DNA from: UBA4416 sp040387555
Lineage (GTDB): Bacteria; Bacteroidota; Bacteroidia; B-17B0; Aurantibacillaceae
NCBI GenBank assembly: GCA_040387555.1
Contig: JAZKDO010000002.1
Span: forward strand, 186,001 to 250,000
Direction of reading: 5' to 3'
Length of the DNA stretch: 64,000 nucleotides
The first letter of the stretch is position 1. Each line of letters begins with the position of its first letter. Shown here one piece after another: positions 15,432-24,303 of this stretch. The notes beneath the pieces are model-generated. The model saw nothing but the letters and a program-made list of their open reading frames with translations. It was not told the origin of the DNA and did not search any database. The translations under genes and the position numbers were made by a program.

Positions 15432-16079
15432 CTATTTATTGTAGTAATAGATTTTTATCTGGGCAGCATCCTTTAAAAAATCGATTTTGTGAACGTTATA
15501 GCGGTGAACATTAAAACCTGTTCTGTATTTTAAATCTGCGAGTAATTCTTCGTCTTTTCCAGCCTTAATGAGTTCTATATTTTCATATAAGATGGTTTTT
15601 ACACTCTCTTTTCTCATAAAAATATTACTCTCTAGTAAGTAAGTGATTAAAAGCACTACGGCGTTAATTCCAATCAGGAATATGTATTCGATATGATCAG
15701 CTGTATCTTTTACTTTGGTTACGGCAGAAACCAAACCAATGGCAATAGTCAGGAAAAGGTAAGTCATATCCTTGATGGCGATTTCTTCGGTTTTATATCT
15801 TAACATACTGAAAACAGCAAATAATCCAAATGCAGCGCCCATAGAAAGATCAACTTTATTTAAAAGGAAAGAGATTAAAAAGATGATGATATTGAAAATG
15901 AAATAGGTGAAAAAAAGTTCGCGATGTTTATAGATCGGGTAGTAAATAAGGCGCACTAAAATAAATACAGCGGTAAGATCGATTAATAACCTGAAAAATA
16001 TTTTAGAAGACAGTTTCTGTAATTCTTCAAAACCCGATAGGGCGGTTGCTGCGTCTTCAGCAATTTGTAATAGCATCAT
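15432..16079 (-). CDS. DUF4956 integral membrane protein
   Basis: The 215-residue protein has about four transmembrane segments (roughly residues 30-48, 53-72, 75-92 and 105-150) followed by a soluble C-terminal domain of about 65 residues. The stretch between membrane segments, MGAAFGLFAVFSMLRYKTEEI, is characteristic of DUF4956. The start codon overlaps the stop codon of the upstream VTC-domain gene (ATGA), so the two are translationally coupled. DUF4956 proteins repeatedly accompany VTC-domain proteins, and a joint role in polyphosphate synthesis or transport has been proposed from context, without proof that I know of. Confidence 0.85.
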   Translation of the reverse strand: MMLLQIAEDAATALSGFEELQKLSSKIFFRLLIDLTAVFILVRLIYYPIYKHRELFFTYFIFNIIIFLISFLLNKVDLSMGAAFGLFAVFSMLRYKTEEIAIKDMTYLFLTIAIGLVSAVTKVKDTADHIEYIFLIGINAVVLLITYLLESNIFMRKESVKTILYENIELIKAGKDEELLADLKYRTGFNVHRYNVHKIDFLKDAAQIKIYYYNK

Positions 16080-16828
16080 GGGTTAATTATTTTAGTTACG
16101 TTTAAAAGTTTTCTTTTGAAATTATTTTTTTTGACATGGGAATAGGAGCTGGCAACTCCAAAACAATATTTGCTGATGGAGCCTTCACGAATATGTTTTT
16201 TTCGCATGATGGTAACAAATGGTGAAGCAATTTTACTGTCTTGCTTCACTTCAGCAATCACAAGTTGATTTAAGAGTTCTTTTTCTCCTTCTTTTTCAAA
16301 TTCTAATCCTAAGTCCAGTGTTAAACGCTCGGCAGAGATTTTATTAACGAGCGTAATACGACTGTAATTGATCCAGATTTTTGGAATTAAAATCAGGGGA
16401 TCAAAGGGCAAAGTTTTTTTTAAGAACTCAAATGCTTTCCCATCACATAGCGCGGGGACTTCAGTTTCCTTGATTCGTGTTTTTAACGTACGTCCTTTAT
16501 TATTTTTAAACTTTACTTCTAAAAAACCAAGATTACTTTCTAAATAGGAACGATGTCTTATTTTATAACGGTTAAGCTTTCCACTATGATGTTCATTATA
16601 GAGTTTAAAATTATCGGAATCAAAATAAAGGGTTTTATAACGACTTATTCGATTTCCATCAACATCAAGGATTCTGTAAAATGGTTTCGCTTCTTCGAGT
16701 ACGGCAGATAATTGTTGAATGTTGAACAGATACTTAGTGTCTGTTCTATCCATTAATTTTACGCCGTCCATTTCCTGTAAAGTAATAGGTTCAAAAGCAT
16801 TTAAATTATCTAACGGAAAACCAATCAT
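16076..16828 (-). CDS. VTC-domain protein (polyphosphate polymerase-like)
   Basis: The 250-residue cytoplasmic protein is a stand-alone VTC domain, the tunnel-fold catalytic domain of yeast Vtc4, which makes polyphosphate from ATP. Basic tunnel residues are visible: Lys32 in DRTDTKYLF, RYKIRHR (87-93), the metal-site Glu and Lys in LEVKFK (about 103-107), and a second EVK later. Its start codon overlaps the stop of the preceding gene (TAATG) and its end overlaps the DUF4956 start. The membrane protein next to it could supply the channel that the yeast complex has in its own membrane domain. Catalytic activity is inferred from the fold. Confidence 0.85.
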   Translation of the reverse strand: MIGFPLDNLNAFEPITLQEMDGVKLMDRTDTKYLFNIQQLSAVLEEAKPFYRILDVDGNRISRYKTLYFDSDNFKLYNEHHSGKLNRYKIRHRSYLESNLGFLEVKFKNNKGRTLKTRIKETEVPALCDGKAFEFLKKTLPFDPLILIPKIWINYSRITLVNKISAERLTLDLGLEFEKEGEKELLNQLVIAEVKQDSKIASPFVTIMRKKHIREGSISKYCFGVASSYSHVKKNNFKRKLLNVTKIINP

Positions 16829-17304
16829 TATTTAGTAATGTAAACATATTTTTTTATGGAGAGTACTTTGCCTTCAATATCAGTTGTTTTTCTTTCAATC
16901 TTTAAACCTTTATTATCATAAGTATAGAGGTGTTTTTTGGTGGCTTTTCCTTCAGTATCGAAAAAAGTTTCTTCCAATTTAGTTCCTAAGGAATTATATT
17001 TAGTTATTTTTTTCTCTACCAATTTATTGTTTGCATCATACTGCTCATCTTCAATTTCGTCGCCGTCGCTGTTATACTTTGTTTTGTGAACAGCTTTAAC
17101 ATTCCCCTCTTTGTTGTAATCAGTCGTTTCAATCTCATTTCCCTTAGCATCAAAAATCGTTTTACTCTCATTGATCGTTTTACCATTTTCAATAGTGGAT
17201 ACGGCTGCCGCTTTTATTTTATATTCTTTAACTTCCTTTTTACTTTGAGAAAAGCAAAGGGTAGTTGACAGTATGAAAAGGAAGCATAAAAATTGTTGTC
17301 TCAT
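16828..17304 (-). CDS. Exported YD-repeat-like protein of unknown function
   Basis: I choose the ATG at 17304, which gives a signal peptide (MRQQFLCFLFILSTTLCFSQ) and 158 residues; the open frame extends 16 residues further upstream, into the previous gene. The mature protein is a series of short beta-hairpin units of the form K-Y-N-x-x-G-x-x-x-E-x-x-x-Y-D, like the YD/RHS-type wall repeats. The start is 10 bases after the stop of the T9SS repeat protein, and the end overlaps the VTC-domain gene, so it is within the same operon. Its function is unknown; it probably sits in the periplasm or on the surface. Confidence 0.75.
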   Translation of the reverse strand: MRQQFLCFLFILSTTLCFSQSKKEVKEYKIKAAAVSTIENGKTINESKTIFDAKGNEIETTDYNKEGNVKAVHKTKYNSDGDEIEDEQYDANNKLVEKKITKYNSLGTKLEETFFDTEGKATKKHLYTYDNKGLKIERKTTDIEGKVLSIKKYVYITK

Positions 17305-17314
17305 GTGTTGATTT

Positions 17315-18976
17315 TTAGTACGCGGAAATAAAACTACCTTTTGAATAATCACTGCTATTTTCTAAGTTAATAACATAAAAATAAATACCAGAACTATAGT
17401 CTGATGAATTCAATGAGAAGGATGCGTCAGCGTTTAAACGGGTTGAGTTAACGAGATTACCATACACATCAAAAATTTTTATTTCCCATGGTAAGTGGGA
17501 TGTATTGTGATTTAATTGAATTATGGAATGCAAATTAATTGGATTTGGAAAACAGATGGATTGCACCGCCGGTTGATAAACCAATTCGTTGATACCAACA
17601 ACGGGACTTCCGTTCGAAAATAAATGATTGCAATAAATATCGTAGTTGCTTCCATTTCGGTGATCTTCCCAGGCATATATTGCTCCACCTTCTCCATCAC
17701 TAACCTGTGATGGATTTACCTGATCATCCGCGGCATTACACACAGTTACACCTCCGGCTGTCCACTGAAGAGTTCCCGATGAATTTATCTTTTGTGATTT
17801 TATATCCCAGCCCAACGACGATGAATCCTGCCAGGCAATGATAGCTCCATTATTTCCATCACTAATAACATTAGGATTGATTGATTTTGATCCATTTGAA
17901 ATCAGAATTCCATTTGATGTTAATTGGTTTGCGCCTGCCATTGAAACAATTTGGGCATAAATGGCATTTGCACTGCCTCGGTCATCTTTCCAGGTAAGTA
18001 ACAATCCTGATGACCCCATAAATTTTATATCAAGCGCGCTTTGATTATTTGTTGCCCCGCAAACCAGAAGGCCATTAGCGGCCCATTGAACAGTTCCGGT
18101 TGCGTTTATGCGTTGAGCATAAATATTATTATCCACGGCATTACGTTTATCAGTCCAGGCAACTAAGGCACCATTTGATCCATCCGGTTCAATACGCGGG
18201 TTGTTTTGTGTATTAACGGAATTACATACCAATACACCATTTGAAGTCCATAAACTTACGCCTGAATCATCAAGACGCTGCGCATAAATATCATAATCAA
18301 CATTGTTTCGTTTATCTTGCCAGGTGAAAATGGCTCCGCCCAATCCATCCGTATCAAGCTTTGGATTGTTTTGAGTATTGGGAGAATTACAAACGGCCAC
18401 GCCTGTGTTAGTCCATAAGAGTGTTCCGGTTGAACTGATGCGCTGGGCATATATATCCCAGTAATTATTCAAAGAGTCTTCCCAAACAACAATAGCTCCA
18501 CCATTGTTATCTGAAGTAATTTTTGGGTTTTTTTGATTTGTTGTTTTAGCGCAAACTGCTATACCGTTAGAAGCCCATAATATATTTCCTGATGAATCGA
18601 TTTTTTGAGCGTATATATCGTAGTTTCCTGAACGGTTATCTTCCCAGGTAATAATGGCGCTTCCGTCACTTGTATTTGTAATGGCAGAAGATTTTTGGGT
18701 AGCTGTATGCGTACAAACTGAAAGCCCACCAACGGTCCATTTATCAATACCACTTTTTCGCATCCGCTGAGCATAGATATCGGAGGAATTAGTTGAGGAG
18801 TTTCGGTTGTCATCCCATGATATCAAAGCCCCTCCTTTAGTGTCTGATGTTAAATGGCAATTATCCTGTGATTTGGGTGCAATTGCAATGGGAGTGCTAT
18901 TAGATAAATTTGGATCCCACTGAGCAGTTGATAGAAAAGTTAAAAATAAACTACCGCCAAAAAGAATAAATTTCAT
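17315..18976 (-). CDS. Secreted repeat protein with T9SS type A sorting domain
   Basis: The ATG at 18976 gives MKFILFGGSLFLTFLSTAQ as signal peptide and 553 residues; an ATG at 18985 adds three. Residues 35-455 are about eight tandem units of roughly 52 residues with the pattern D-G-x-G-G-A-I-x-x-W-x-D-x-R then D-I-Y-A-Q-R-I and W-x-x-N-G-x-x-V-C, likely a beta-propeller-like surface fold. The C-terminal about 90 residues (CFPNPINLHS to the end) are a type A sorting domain. It is the first gene of the block that continues with the YD-like, VTC and DUF4956 genes. The function is unknown; the repeats suggest binding rather than catalysis. Confidence 0.85.
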   Translation of the reverse strand: MKFILFGGSLFLTFLSTAQWDPNLSNSTPIAIAPKSQDNCHLTSDTKGGALISWDDNRNSSTNSSDIYAQRMRKSGIDKWTVGGLSVCTHTATQKSSAITNTSDGSAIITWEDNRSGNYDIYAQKIDSSGNILWASNGIAVCAKTTNQKNPKITSDNNGGAIVVWEDSLNNYWDIYAQRISSTGTLLWTNTGVAVCNSPNTQNNPKLDTDGLGGAIFTWQDKRNNVDYDIYAQRLDDSGVSLWTSNGVLVCNSVNTQNNPRIEPDGSNGALVAWTDKRNAVDNNIYAQRINATGTVQWAANGLLVCGATNNQSALDIKFMGSSGLLLTWKDDRGSANAIYAQIVSMAGANQLTSNGILISNGSKSINPNVISDGNNGAIIAWQDSSSLGWDIKSQKINSSGTLQWTAGGVTVCNAADDQVNPSQVSDGEGGAIYAWEDHRNGSNYDIYCNHLFSNGSPVVGINELVYQPAVQSICFPNPINLHSIIQLNHNTSHLPWEIKIFDVYGNLVNSTRLNADASFSLNSSDYSSGIYFYVINLENSSDYSKGSFISAY

Positions 18977-19067
18977 GTAAATCATTTAATATAAAAGTAA
19001 TATAAATTTTACTTTAAATTTATATAAAATAGGCAAAACAACAAATTCCAGAGAGGAAGAAACACTA

Positions 19068-19760
19068 CTAGATTGTTAAGGAATAGGCTATTCCAAAAAT
19101 ATAAATACTCTCAGGCGTTGAAATATCAAATTCTGATTGAATGAGATAATAAATATTCACTGAGTTTTTTTTATTGAGTTGGTATTCAAATCCTAAAACA
19201 TTTCTGATCCTATGAAATCCATCATTATAAAGCGGTCCATCCCCCCTCTGCGACCGAATCTGGTATCTCAATTCGCATGAGAAGTAAGGCGTGATATGTT
19301 CGTTCAATGAATATTTTAAATCAGTTCTCAAACGAAGAAACTGTTCTGCAAGCTTTCCTTTTTTATTCGTATAGAGGTCCTGAACTTCAATTTGATATCG
19401 AACCCGCTCACTCAGAGTAAATTTTTTTAATTTTTTCTTTAGTGTAACATCTAACATCAATCGATGTCTGTAACTAAATGATCCATCCAATCGTTTTTTT
19501 TGAATGGCCCGGTAGGAGGGGCTTATCTTAAGAAACTTATAAAGCTTATAGTCAATACCGATATTTGTATAAAACAGATTGATACGCTGGTAGTTTTCTT
19601 TGAGCCTGAATTCCTGATCCACAACTAAATTAATTTTTTTAGTTAAAGGGTGCTGCAAACTTAGAGTGGCCCACATCCCTGCGTCATTGCTTTGTTGCGC
19701 AATACATGGCAAAGCATACAGTAGGATGCTGCTTAAAAAAAATATAAATCTGATTGTCAT
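19068..19760 (-). CDS. DUF2490 family outer-membrane beta-barrel protein
   Basis: The 230-residue protein has a signal peptide (cleavage after ALPCIAQ) and then alternating amphipathic strands ending in an aromatic/hydrophobic C-terminal strand, as in small outer-membrane barrels. The motif GMWATLSLQHPLTKKINLVVDQEFR, where a wild strand leads to a conserved RxxE/R pair, and FHRIRNVLGFEY fit DUF2490. Its start is three bases after the small lipoprotein gene, so the two are co-transcribed. The function of the family is unknown. Confidence 0.8.
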   Translation of the reverse strand: MTIRFIFFLSSILLYALPCIAQQSNDAGMWATLSLQHPLTKKINLVVDQEFRLKENYQRINLFYTNIGIDYKLYKFLKISPSYRAIQKKRLDGSFSYRHRLMLDVTLKKKLKKFTLSERVRYQIEVQDLYTNKKGKLAEQFLRLRTDLKYSLNEHITPYFSCELRYQIRSQRGDGPLYNDGFHRIRNVLGFEYQLNKKNSVNIYYLIQSEFDISTPESIYIFGIAYSLTI

Positions 19761-19763
19761 GAA

Positions 19764-20159
19764 TTAATTAATGATCACAAGATCTCCTAATACTTTTTTC
19801 TGTTTTCTTTCGGTAATATTAATTTCAATTAATTCTTCTTTAGGAACAGAAAGGTATGGCCTTGTAGAATCTTTACCAATTGCATATACTTTATATTTGC
19901 CCTTCCTTAAATAATTAAATTTGAAGGAGCCATCATAAGAGGTTTTAACGGAGTTGCCAACTTCCGACCCATTTCCGTAAATTATGTAAACGTTTTCACC
20001 CGGCAAATAATATTCAGAAGTTAATAATGTAAATGAGGCATCATAGTTCTTTACGTACAACTTTCCTTCAATGGATGCAAACCCGCCTTCTCCGGGCTCC
20101 TTTTTACATGAAATTAAAATAATGCAAACTAAAAAGGAAAGAATTGCTTTAATCTTCAT
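19764..20159 (-). CDS. Small lipoprotein with a carboxypeptidase-regulatory-like (beta-sandwich) domain
   Basis: The 131-residue protein has a lipoprotein signal with the lipobox ILISC (Cys at residue 18). The mature part reads as one prealbumin-like beta-sandwich: ASIEGKLYVKNY at the start and SYDGSFKFNYLRKGKYKVYAIGKD in the middle. Such domains are common on surface lipoproteins. It directly precedes the DUF2490 barrel gene and may be its partner in the outer membrane; that is inferred from the three-base gap. Confidence 0.75.
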   Translation of the reverse strand: MKIKAILSFLVCIILISCKKEPGEGGFASIEGKLYVKNYDASFTLLTSEYYLPGENVYIIYGNGSEVGNSVKTSYDGSFKFNYLRKGKYKVYAIGKDSTRPYLSVPKEELIEINITERKQKKVLGDLVIIN

Positions 20160-20286
20160 GATATATGTAGTTAGTTATAAGGCTTGTTAATAAACTTTAA
20201 AATTAGTCAAATTCCATTTAATTTAATTATTTTGCAGAGATTTATGAGATAAACATGAAGTTTGTTTCGGTAGATTAAATCGAATA

Positions 20287-20598
20287 ATGACAGGAAGAGT
20301 AAAACATATTTTTATTTTTATTTGCATCTTTAGTTTGTTCTCACTAACGGTGCAAGCTTCTGTAATTAGTTTATGCAAAGAAAGTAAAGTGTTCAAAAAT
20401 CAGAGTCAGTCCAATCCTGTATCTGAAGAAGAGGAAGAAAGCCATGACGGTGATGAAGAAGTGGATGAATTATTTTACATGATGCATCGCGACGGTTTTA
20501 TTGATAAGAATAATTTGGAACAAATTCGCTGGTCGACTACAGAAAAAGATTACCTCTCTTGTACAAAAAAAATTACCATACCTCCTCCTAAGTTTTAA
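20287..20598 (+). CDS. Small exported protein of unknown function ahead of the SulP gene
   Basis: The 103-residue protein has a signal peptide (to about residue 24, cleavage near VQA), an acidic run of consecutive Glu and Asp in the middle, and a C-terminal PPPKF. It lies 66 bases before the SulP gene on the same strand. The only Cys residues are one just after the signal and one near the end. I know no family for it; the acidic patch and export suggest a periplasmic or surface role linked to the transporter by position only. Confidence 0.6.
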   Translation: MTGRVKHIFIFICIFSLFSLTVQASVISLCKESKVFKNQSQSNPVSEEEEESHDGDEEVDELFYMMHRDGFIDKNNLEQIRWSTTEKDYLSCTKKITIPPPKF

Positions 20599-20664
20599 TT
20601 TAATGCTTTGTCCGTTTTTATAACGGAAGTTTTGTCAATTCATTAAATTAAATTTAAATTTTCT

Positions 20665-22188
20665 ATGTCACACAGTAATAAGTTAGCCGACTTAAAATCG
20701 GGTATTGTAGTATTTTTAGTAGCATTGCCATTATGTCTCGGGATAGCTTTGGCTTGCGGAGTGCCTTTATTTTCAGGTATTATATCAGGTGTTGTAGGAG
20801 GTATCCTTGTTACAACTTTTAGTGGCTCTAAATATAGTGTTTCCGGGCCTGCCGCCGGATTAACCGCTATTGTTATTGCGGCTATTTCGCAACTGGGCAG
20901 TTTTGAAGCATTTCTAGCTGCTGTTGTTTTTGCGGGTGTTTTTCAGATCATTCTTGGCGCAATAAAGGCCGGAACAGTTGGAAATTACATTCCCAATGCT
21001 GTTATCAAGGGGATGTTAGCAGGTATTGGAATTATATTAATCATCAAACAAATACCTCATTTATTTGGCTACGATAGGGATCCACAAGGAGACGAGGACT
21101 TTATACAAATAGATGGTGAAAACTCATTTACTGAATTGGTTAACATGATTAATTTTATCACTCCCGGTGCAGTAGTGATAGGAATAATTTCCTTTATTAT
21201 TTTAATTATTGCTGATCAGGCTTTTTATAAAAAAGATAAGATTCTGTCCAATATACCAGGGCCATTATTAGTAGTTGTGTTTGGCGCATTGCTTACAATT
21301 GCTTTTAAAGCATATCCCGGATTAATTATTGATTCCCAACATTTAGTTAATCTTCCGGTAATTTCTTCTTTCTCTGACTTTAAGGATAATTTATTTTTTC
21401 CTGATTTTAGTTTTGCGAAAACTTCCGGCTTCTGGATTATAGCTGCAACTCTCGCTATTGTAGCAAGTTTGGAAACATTATTAGGGATCGAAGCAATTGA
21501 CAAACTTGATCCTGAAAAAAATGAATCTAATACTAATAAAGAATTAATGGCCCAGGGAATTGGTAACATTGTGTGTGGCTTGTTTGGTGGGCTACCTGTT
21601 ACATCGGTTATAGTTAGAAGCTCCGCAAATATTAATTCCGGAGCTAAAACAAAGAGTTCAGTCATCATTCATGCAGTTTTGATATTAGTAAGTGTTTTGT
21701 TATTACCTGGCATTCTGGCCTTAATACCAAATGCAGCGTTAGCAGCAATCTTAATAATGACAGGGTTGAAACTTACTAAAGTGGCAATATTCAGAGAACA
21801 ATGGAAGTTTGGAGCGGAACAATTTATTCCATTTGTAATAACAGTTATGGTTATGTTATTAACTGATTTGTTGAAAGGCGTTTGTGCGGGCGTAATTGTA
21901 TCCGTTATTTTTATTATCAGAGATAACATTAAATTTTCTTTTGATTCTAGCACTGAAGAAATGGATGGAAAACAATATTACCTTTTAAAATTACCACAAC
22001 AGGTTACTTTTTTTAATAAAGGGTATTTGATAAAATTCTTTAAGTCAGTGAACGAAGACAGTAAGGTGATTATTGATGGAAGCATCAATAAGAGCATCAA
22101 TCGCGATGCACGAGATGTAATATCTGATTTTGTTATAAATAGTAAAAAGAAACAAATAGAAGTAGAGTTTTTTAAATATCACAAGTAA
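20665..22188 (+). CDS. SulP family anion transporter (probable bicarbonate uptake)
   Basis: The 507-residue inner-membrane protein has the SulP pattern: an N-terminal DLKSGIVVFLVALPLCLGIALACG, the signature SGPAAGLTAIV, about 12 membrane segments and a short C-terminal STAS-like region (about residues 435-507). The SulP family moves sulfate, bicarbonate and other anions. Twenty bases downstream is a beta-carbonic anhydrase gene, and this pairing in bacteria points to bicarbonate or CO2/HCO3- homeostasis, not sulfate. The call of bicarbonate is inference from the neighbour. The start is the first ATG after a weak hairpin. Confidence 0.9.
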   Translation: MSHSNKLADLKSGIVVFLVALPLCLGIALACGVPLFSGIISGVVGGILVTTFSGSKYSVSGPAAGLTAIVIAAISQLGSFEAFLAAVVFAGVFQIILGAIKAGTVGNYIPNAVIKGMLAGIGIILIIKQIPHLFGYDRDPQGDEDFIQIDGENSFTELVNMINFITPGAVVIGIISFIILIIADQAFYKKDKILSNIPGPLLVVVFGALLTIAFKAYPGLIIDSQHLVNLPVISSFSDFKDNLFFPDFSFAKTSGFWIIAATLAIVASLETLLGIEAIDKLDPEKNESNTNKELMAQGIGNIVCGLFGGLPVTSVIVRSSANINSGAKTKSSVIIHAVLILVSVLLLPGILALIPNAALAAILIMTGLKLTKVAIFREQWKFGAEQFIPFVITVMVMLLTDLLKGVCAGVIVSVIFIIRDNIKFSFDSSTEEMDGKQYYLLKLPQQVTFFNKGYLIKFFKSVNEDSKVIIDGSINKSINRDARDVISDFVINSKKKQIEVEFFKYHK

Positions 22189-22207
22189 ATTATAAAAAGT
22201 ATATAGG

Positions 22208-22837
22208 ATGAACGATTCATATCAACGATTAATAGAAGGGAACAAACGTTTTTCAATGGCGAAAAAATTTGAAGACCCACTGTATTTTAAAAAATTGTCT
22301 TTAGGACAAAAACCGGATTATTTATGGATCGGCTGCAGCGATAGCCGGGTTCCTGCAAACGAGGTCACAAACACCGAGAGTGGTGAAATATTCGTGCACC
22401 GTAATATTGCTAATTTAGTGGTGCACACCGATATGAACTTATTGAGTGTCCTTGAATACGCTGTTAAATTTCTTGAGGTAAAACACATTATTGTTTGCGG
22501 GCATTATGGCTGCGGAGGAGTTAAGGCTGCAATGAGCAACAATCTGCATGGTTTTGTAGACAACTGGCTTAGGAATATTAAAGATGTTTACAATAAAAAT
22601 TCAACAGAGTTGGAAGCTATCAGCGATATAGATAAACGAACAGACAGATTAACGGAATTAAACGTAATTGAGCAGGTTCGTAATTTAGCAAAAACAACTA
22701 TTGTTCAGGAAGCCTGGAAAAAGAGGAAATTGCATTTACATGGATGGGTCTATGGAATTAACAATGGCCTTGTCACTGACCTTAGTGTTATTCATGATGG
22801 CACCGAGGATATTGAGCCAATCTATAGGTTCGACTAA
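22208..22837 (+). CDS. can: Beta-class carbonic anhydrase
   Basis: The 209-residue cytoplasmic enzyme interconverts CO2 and bicarbonate. The zinc site is complete: Cys43 in CSDSR (with Asp45 and Arg47, the catalytic dyad), His99 and Cys102 in CGHYGCGG. Length and motifs fit the Escherichia coli Can subgroup. It forms an operon with the SulP transporter, supplying or consuming bicarbonate at the membrane. It ends one base before the stop of the opposite-strand lamin-tail remnant, so the two genes converge with no spacer and no separate terminator. Confidence 0.96.
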   Translation: MNDSYQRLIEGNKRFSMAKKFEDPLYFKKLSLGQKPDYLWIGCSDSRVPANEVTNTESGEIFVHRNIANLVVHTDMNLLSVLEYAVKFLEVKHIIVCGHYGCGGVKAAMSNNLHGFVDNWLRNIKDVYNKNSTELEAISDIDKRTDRLTELNVIEQVRNLAKTTIVQEAWKKRKLHLHGWVYGINNGLVTDLSVIHDGTEDIEPIYRFD

Positions 22838-22838
22838 A

Positions 22839-23518
22839 CTAGTGGGTTATTACCAATTTAAAAGTAGTACCTGAAATAGAAATGAAATAAATGCCTTGGC
22901 TGAACGCTGAGGTATTTATTTCTTTTTTTTGCTGTAAAGTTTCACTTAATATTTTTTCTCCCACCGAATTAATTATATCAATTTGCAATGGTTTTTGTAA
23001 GGAGGATTGAATAGTGAATGATTGATTAGCAGGATTCGGAAAAATTGAAATAGTTGAATTGTAAAAACTGTTTTCAAAAAGCCCAACAGCGCAATTACTT
23101 GAATTATAAGTCGGATTTGAAACTGCCACAAAAGGTTCTGTTCCATCAGGGCATCGCGCAAGCGAAATATCAGCACCCTGGAATCCAAAACTAATACTAT
23201 CAAAAATAGTTGTTCCTTGACTTAATATAATTTTTTCTCCGCTATTCAATAATTTAAAATTGCAAGTAAGTTCGTGCCATTTGTGTTGTCTTAATCTGCC
23301 CATAAAGTGAGGAATCCATTTGGTTGAATAATGGTGTTATCGGGAAAAATATATTTTGTAGGGTTAGTATAATCATCAGATAAATAAAGTCCACTTAAAT
23401 TTAAAGTTGTATTGGTAGTATTAAATAATTCGATCCAGTCTTCATGTTTTCCGTTTTCATCAGTTTGCCCAAATGTATTGGACGCCAGGATGGCTAATTC
23501 AGATGTTTCGTAGGCGAA
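22839..23518 (-). pseudogene. Decayed lamin-tail-domain / T9SS sorting-domain gene
   Basis: Two frames together encode one recognisable protein end. Frame 1 (23518 down to a TAA at 23291-23293) reads as a lamin-tail domain with ASNTFGQTDENGKHEDWIELF and LYLSDDYTNPTKYIFPDNTI. Frame 2 (23303 down to 22839) continues the domain with CNFKLLNSGEKIILSQ and ends in a type A sorting domain (IFPNPANQSF to the end). At least two single-base shifts near 23275-23295 are needed to join them. The 5' end has no start codon: it abuts the rsmA stop codon at 23520. The CotH protein gene at 39693 carries the same pair of domains intact, so this is the tail of a similar gene. A sequencing error could explain the shift but not the missing start. 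Confidence 0.75.
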
Positions 23519-23519
23519 A

Positions 23520-24296
23520 TTATTTTTTTAATGCCTCTTCAATAGAATTAGTTAAGGCTACAAATTCATGCACGGATAATTGCTCAGCGCGCTTGTCAAG
23601 GTATATTGAATCCACATTGTGATTTCCGCTTAATACTTTTACTGAATTGCGAACCGTTTTCCTTCGTTGATTAAAAGATGCTTTGACTACTTTAAAAAAC
23701 AAAGCTTCGTCACAGTTTAATTTATCAGTCGTGTTCCTTGTTAAACGAATAACAGCCGATTTAACTTTTGGCGGAGGATTAAATACATGCTCACTGACAG
23801 TAAATAAATATTCGATTTTATAAAAAGCCTGGAGCATGACACTTAAAATTCCATAAGCCTTCGATCCAGGTTTTTCAGCGATGCGCACTGCCACTTCTTT
23901 TTGAAACATACCTACTAAAGCTGATACGTCAGCCCGATGTTCCAATACCTTAAACATGATCTGTGTGGAAATATTGTAAGGGAAGTTGCCAATTACTTTA
24001 AAGTTTCCTTTGCTTGCAAATGGTTTGAGATCAGCTTCCAGAAAATCCTGAAAATGAATTTTATGTGCGTGTTGCGGGTATTTTTGTTTTAAAAATTCAA
24101 TAGATTCAGTGTCAATATCAAAAGCAGTAAAATTATCTTTTTCAATAAGGTATTGGGTCAATACGCCTGTTCCCGGTCCTATCTCAAGTATTGCCAGATC
24201 ATCCTGAGGCAGCGCATTCACTATTTTTTGCGCGATGTTTAGATCAATTAAAAAATGCTGACCCAGGTGTTTCTTTGCTTTTACAGGTGATGCCAA
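23520..24296 (-). CDS. rsmA: 16S rRNA dimethyladenosine transferase RsmA (KsgA)
   Basis: The 258-residue enzyme dimethylates the two adjacent adenosines in the 3' terminal hairpin of 16S rRNA, using S-adenosylmethionine. Motifs: KKHLGQHFLID at the N-terminus, the SAM-binding LEIGPGTGVLTQ, catalytic NFPYNIST, and the C-terminal FNPPPKVKSAV. It follows the exported unknown gene by seven bases in a minus-strand operon led by the promoter at 27627-27656. Chromosomal linkage of rsmA with DUF4286 is common in Bacteroidota. Its 3' end borders the decayed lamin-tail gene. Confidence 0.97.
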   Translation of the reverse strand: MASPVKAKKHLGQHFLIDLNIAQKIVNALPQDDLAILEIGPGTGVLTQYLIEKDNFTAFDIDTESIEFLKQKYPQHAHKIHFQDFLEADLKPFASKGNFKVIGNFPYNISTQIMFKVLEHRADVSALVGMFQKEVAVRIAEKPGSKAYGILSVMLQAFYKIEYLFTVSEHVFNPPPKVKSAVIRLTRNTTDKLNCDEALFFKVVKASFNQRRKTVRNSVKVLSGNHNVDSIYLDKRAEQLSVHEFVALTNSIEEALKK

Positions 24297-24303
24297 TGTG
24301 TTT

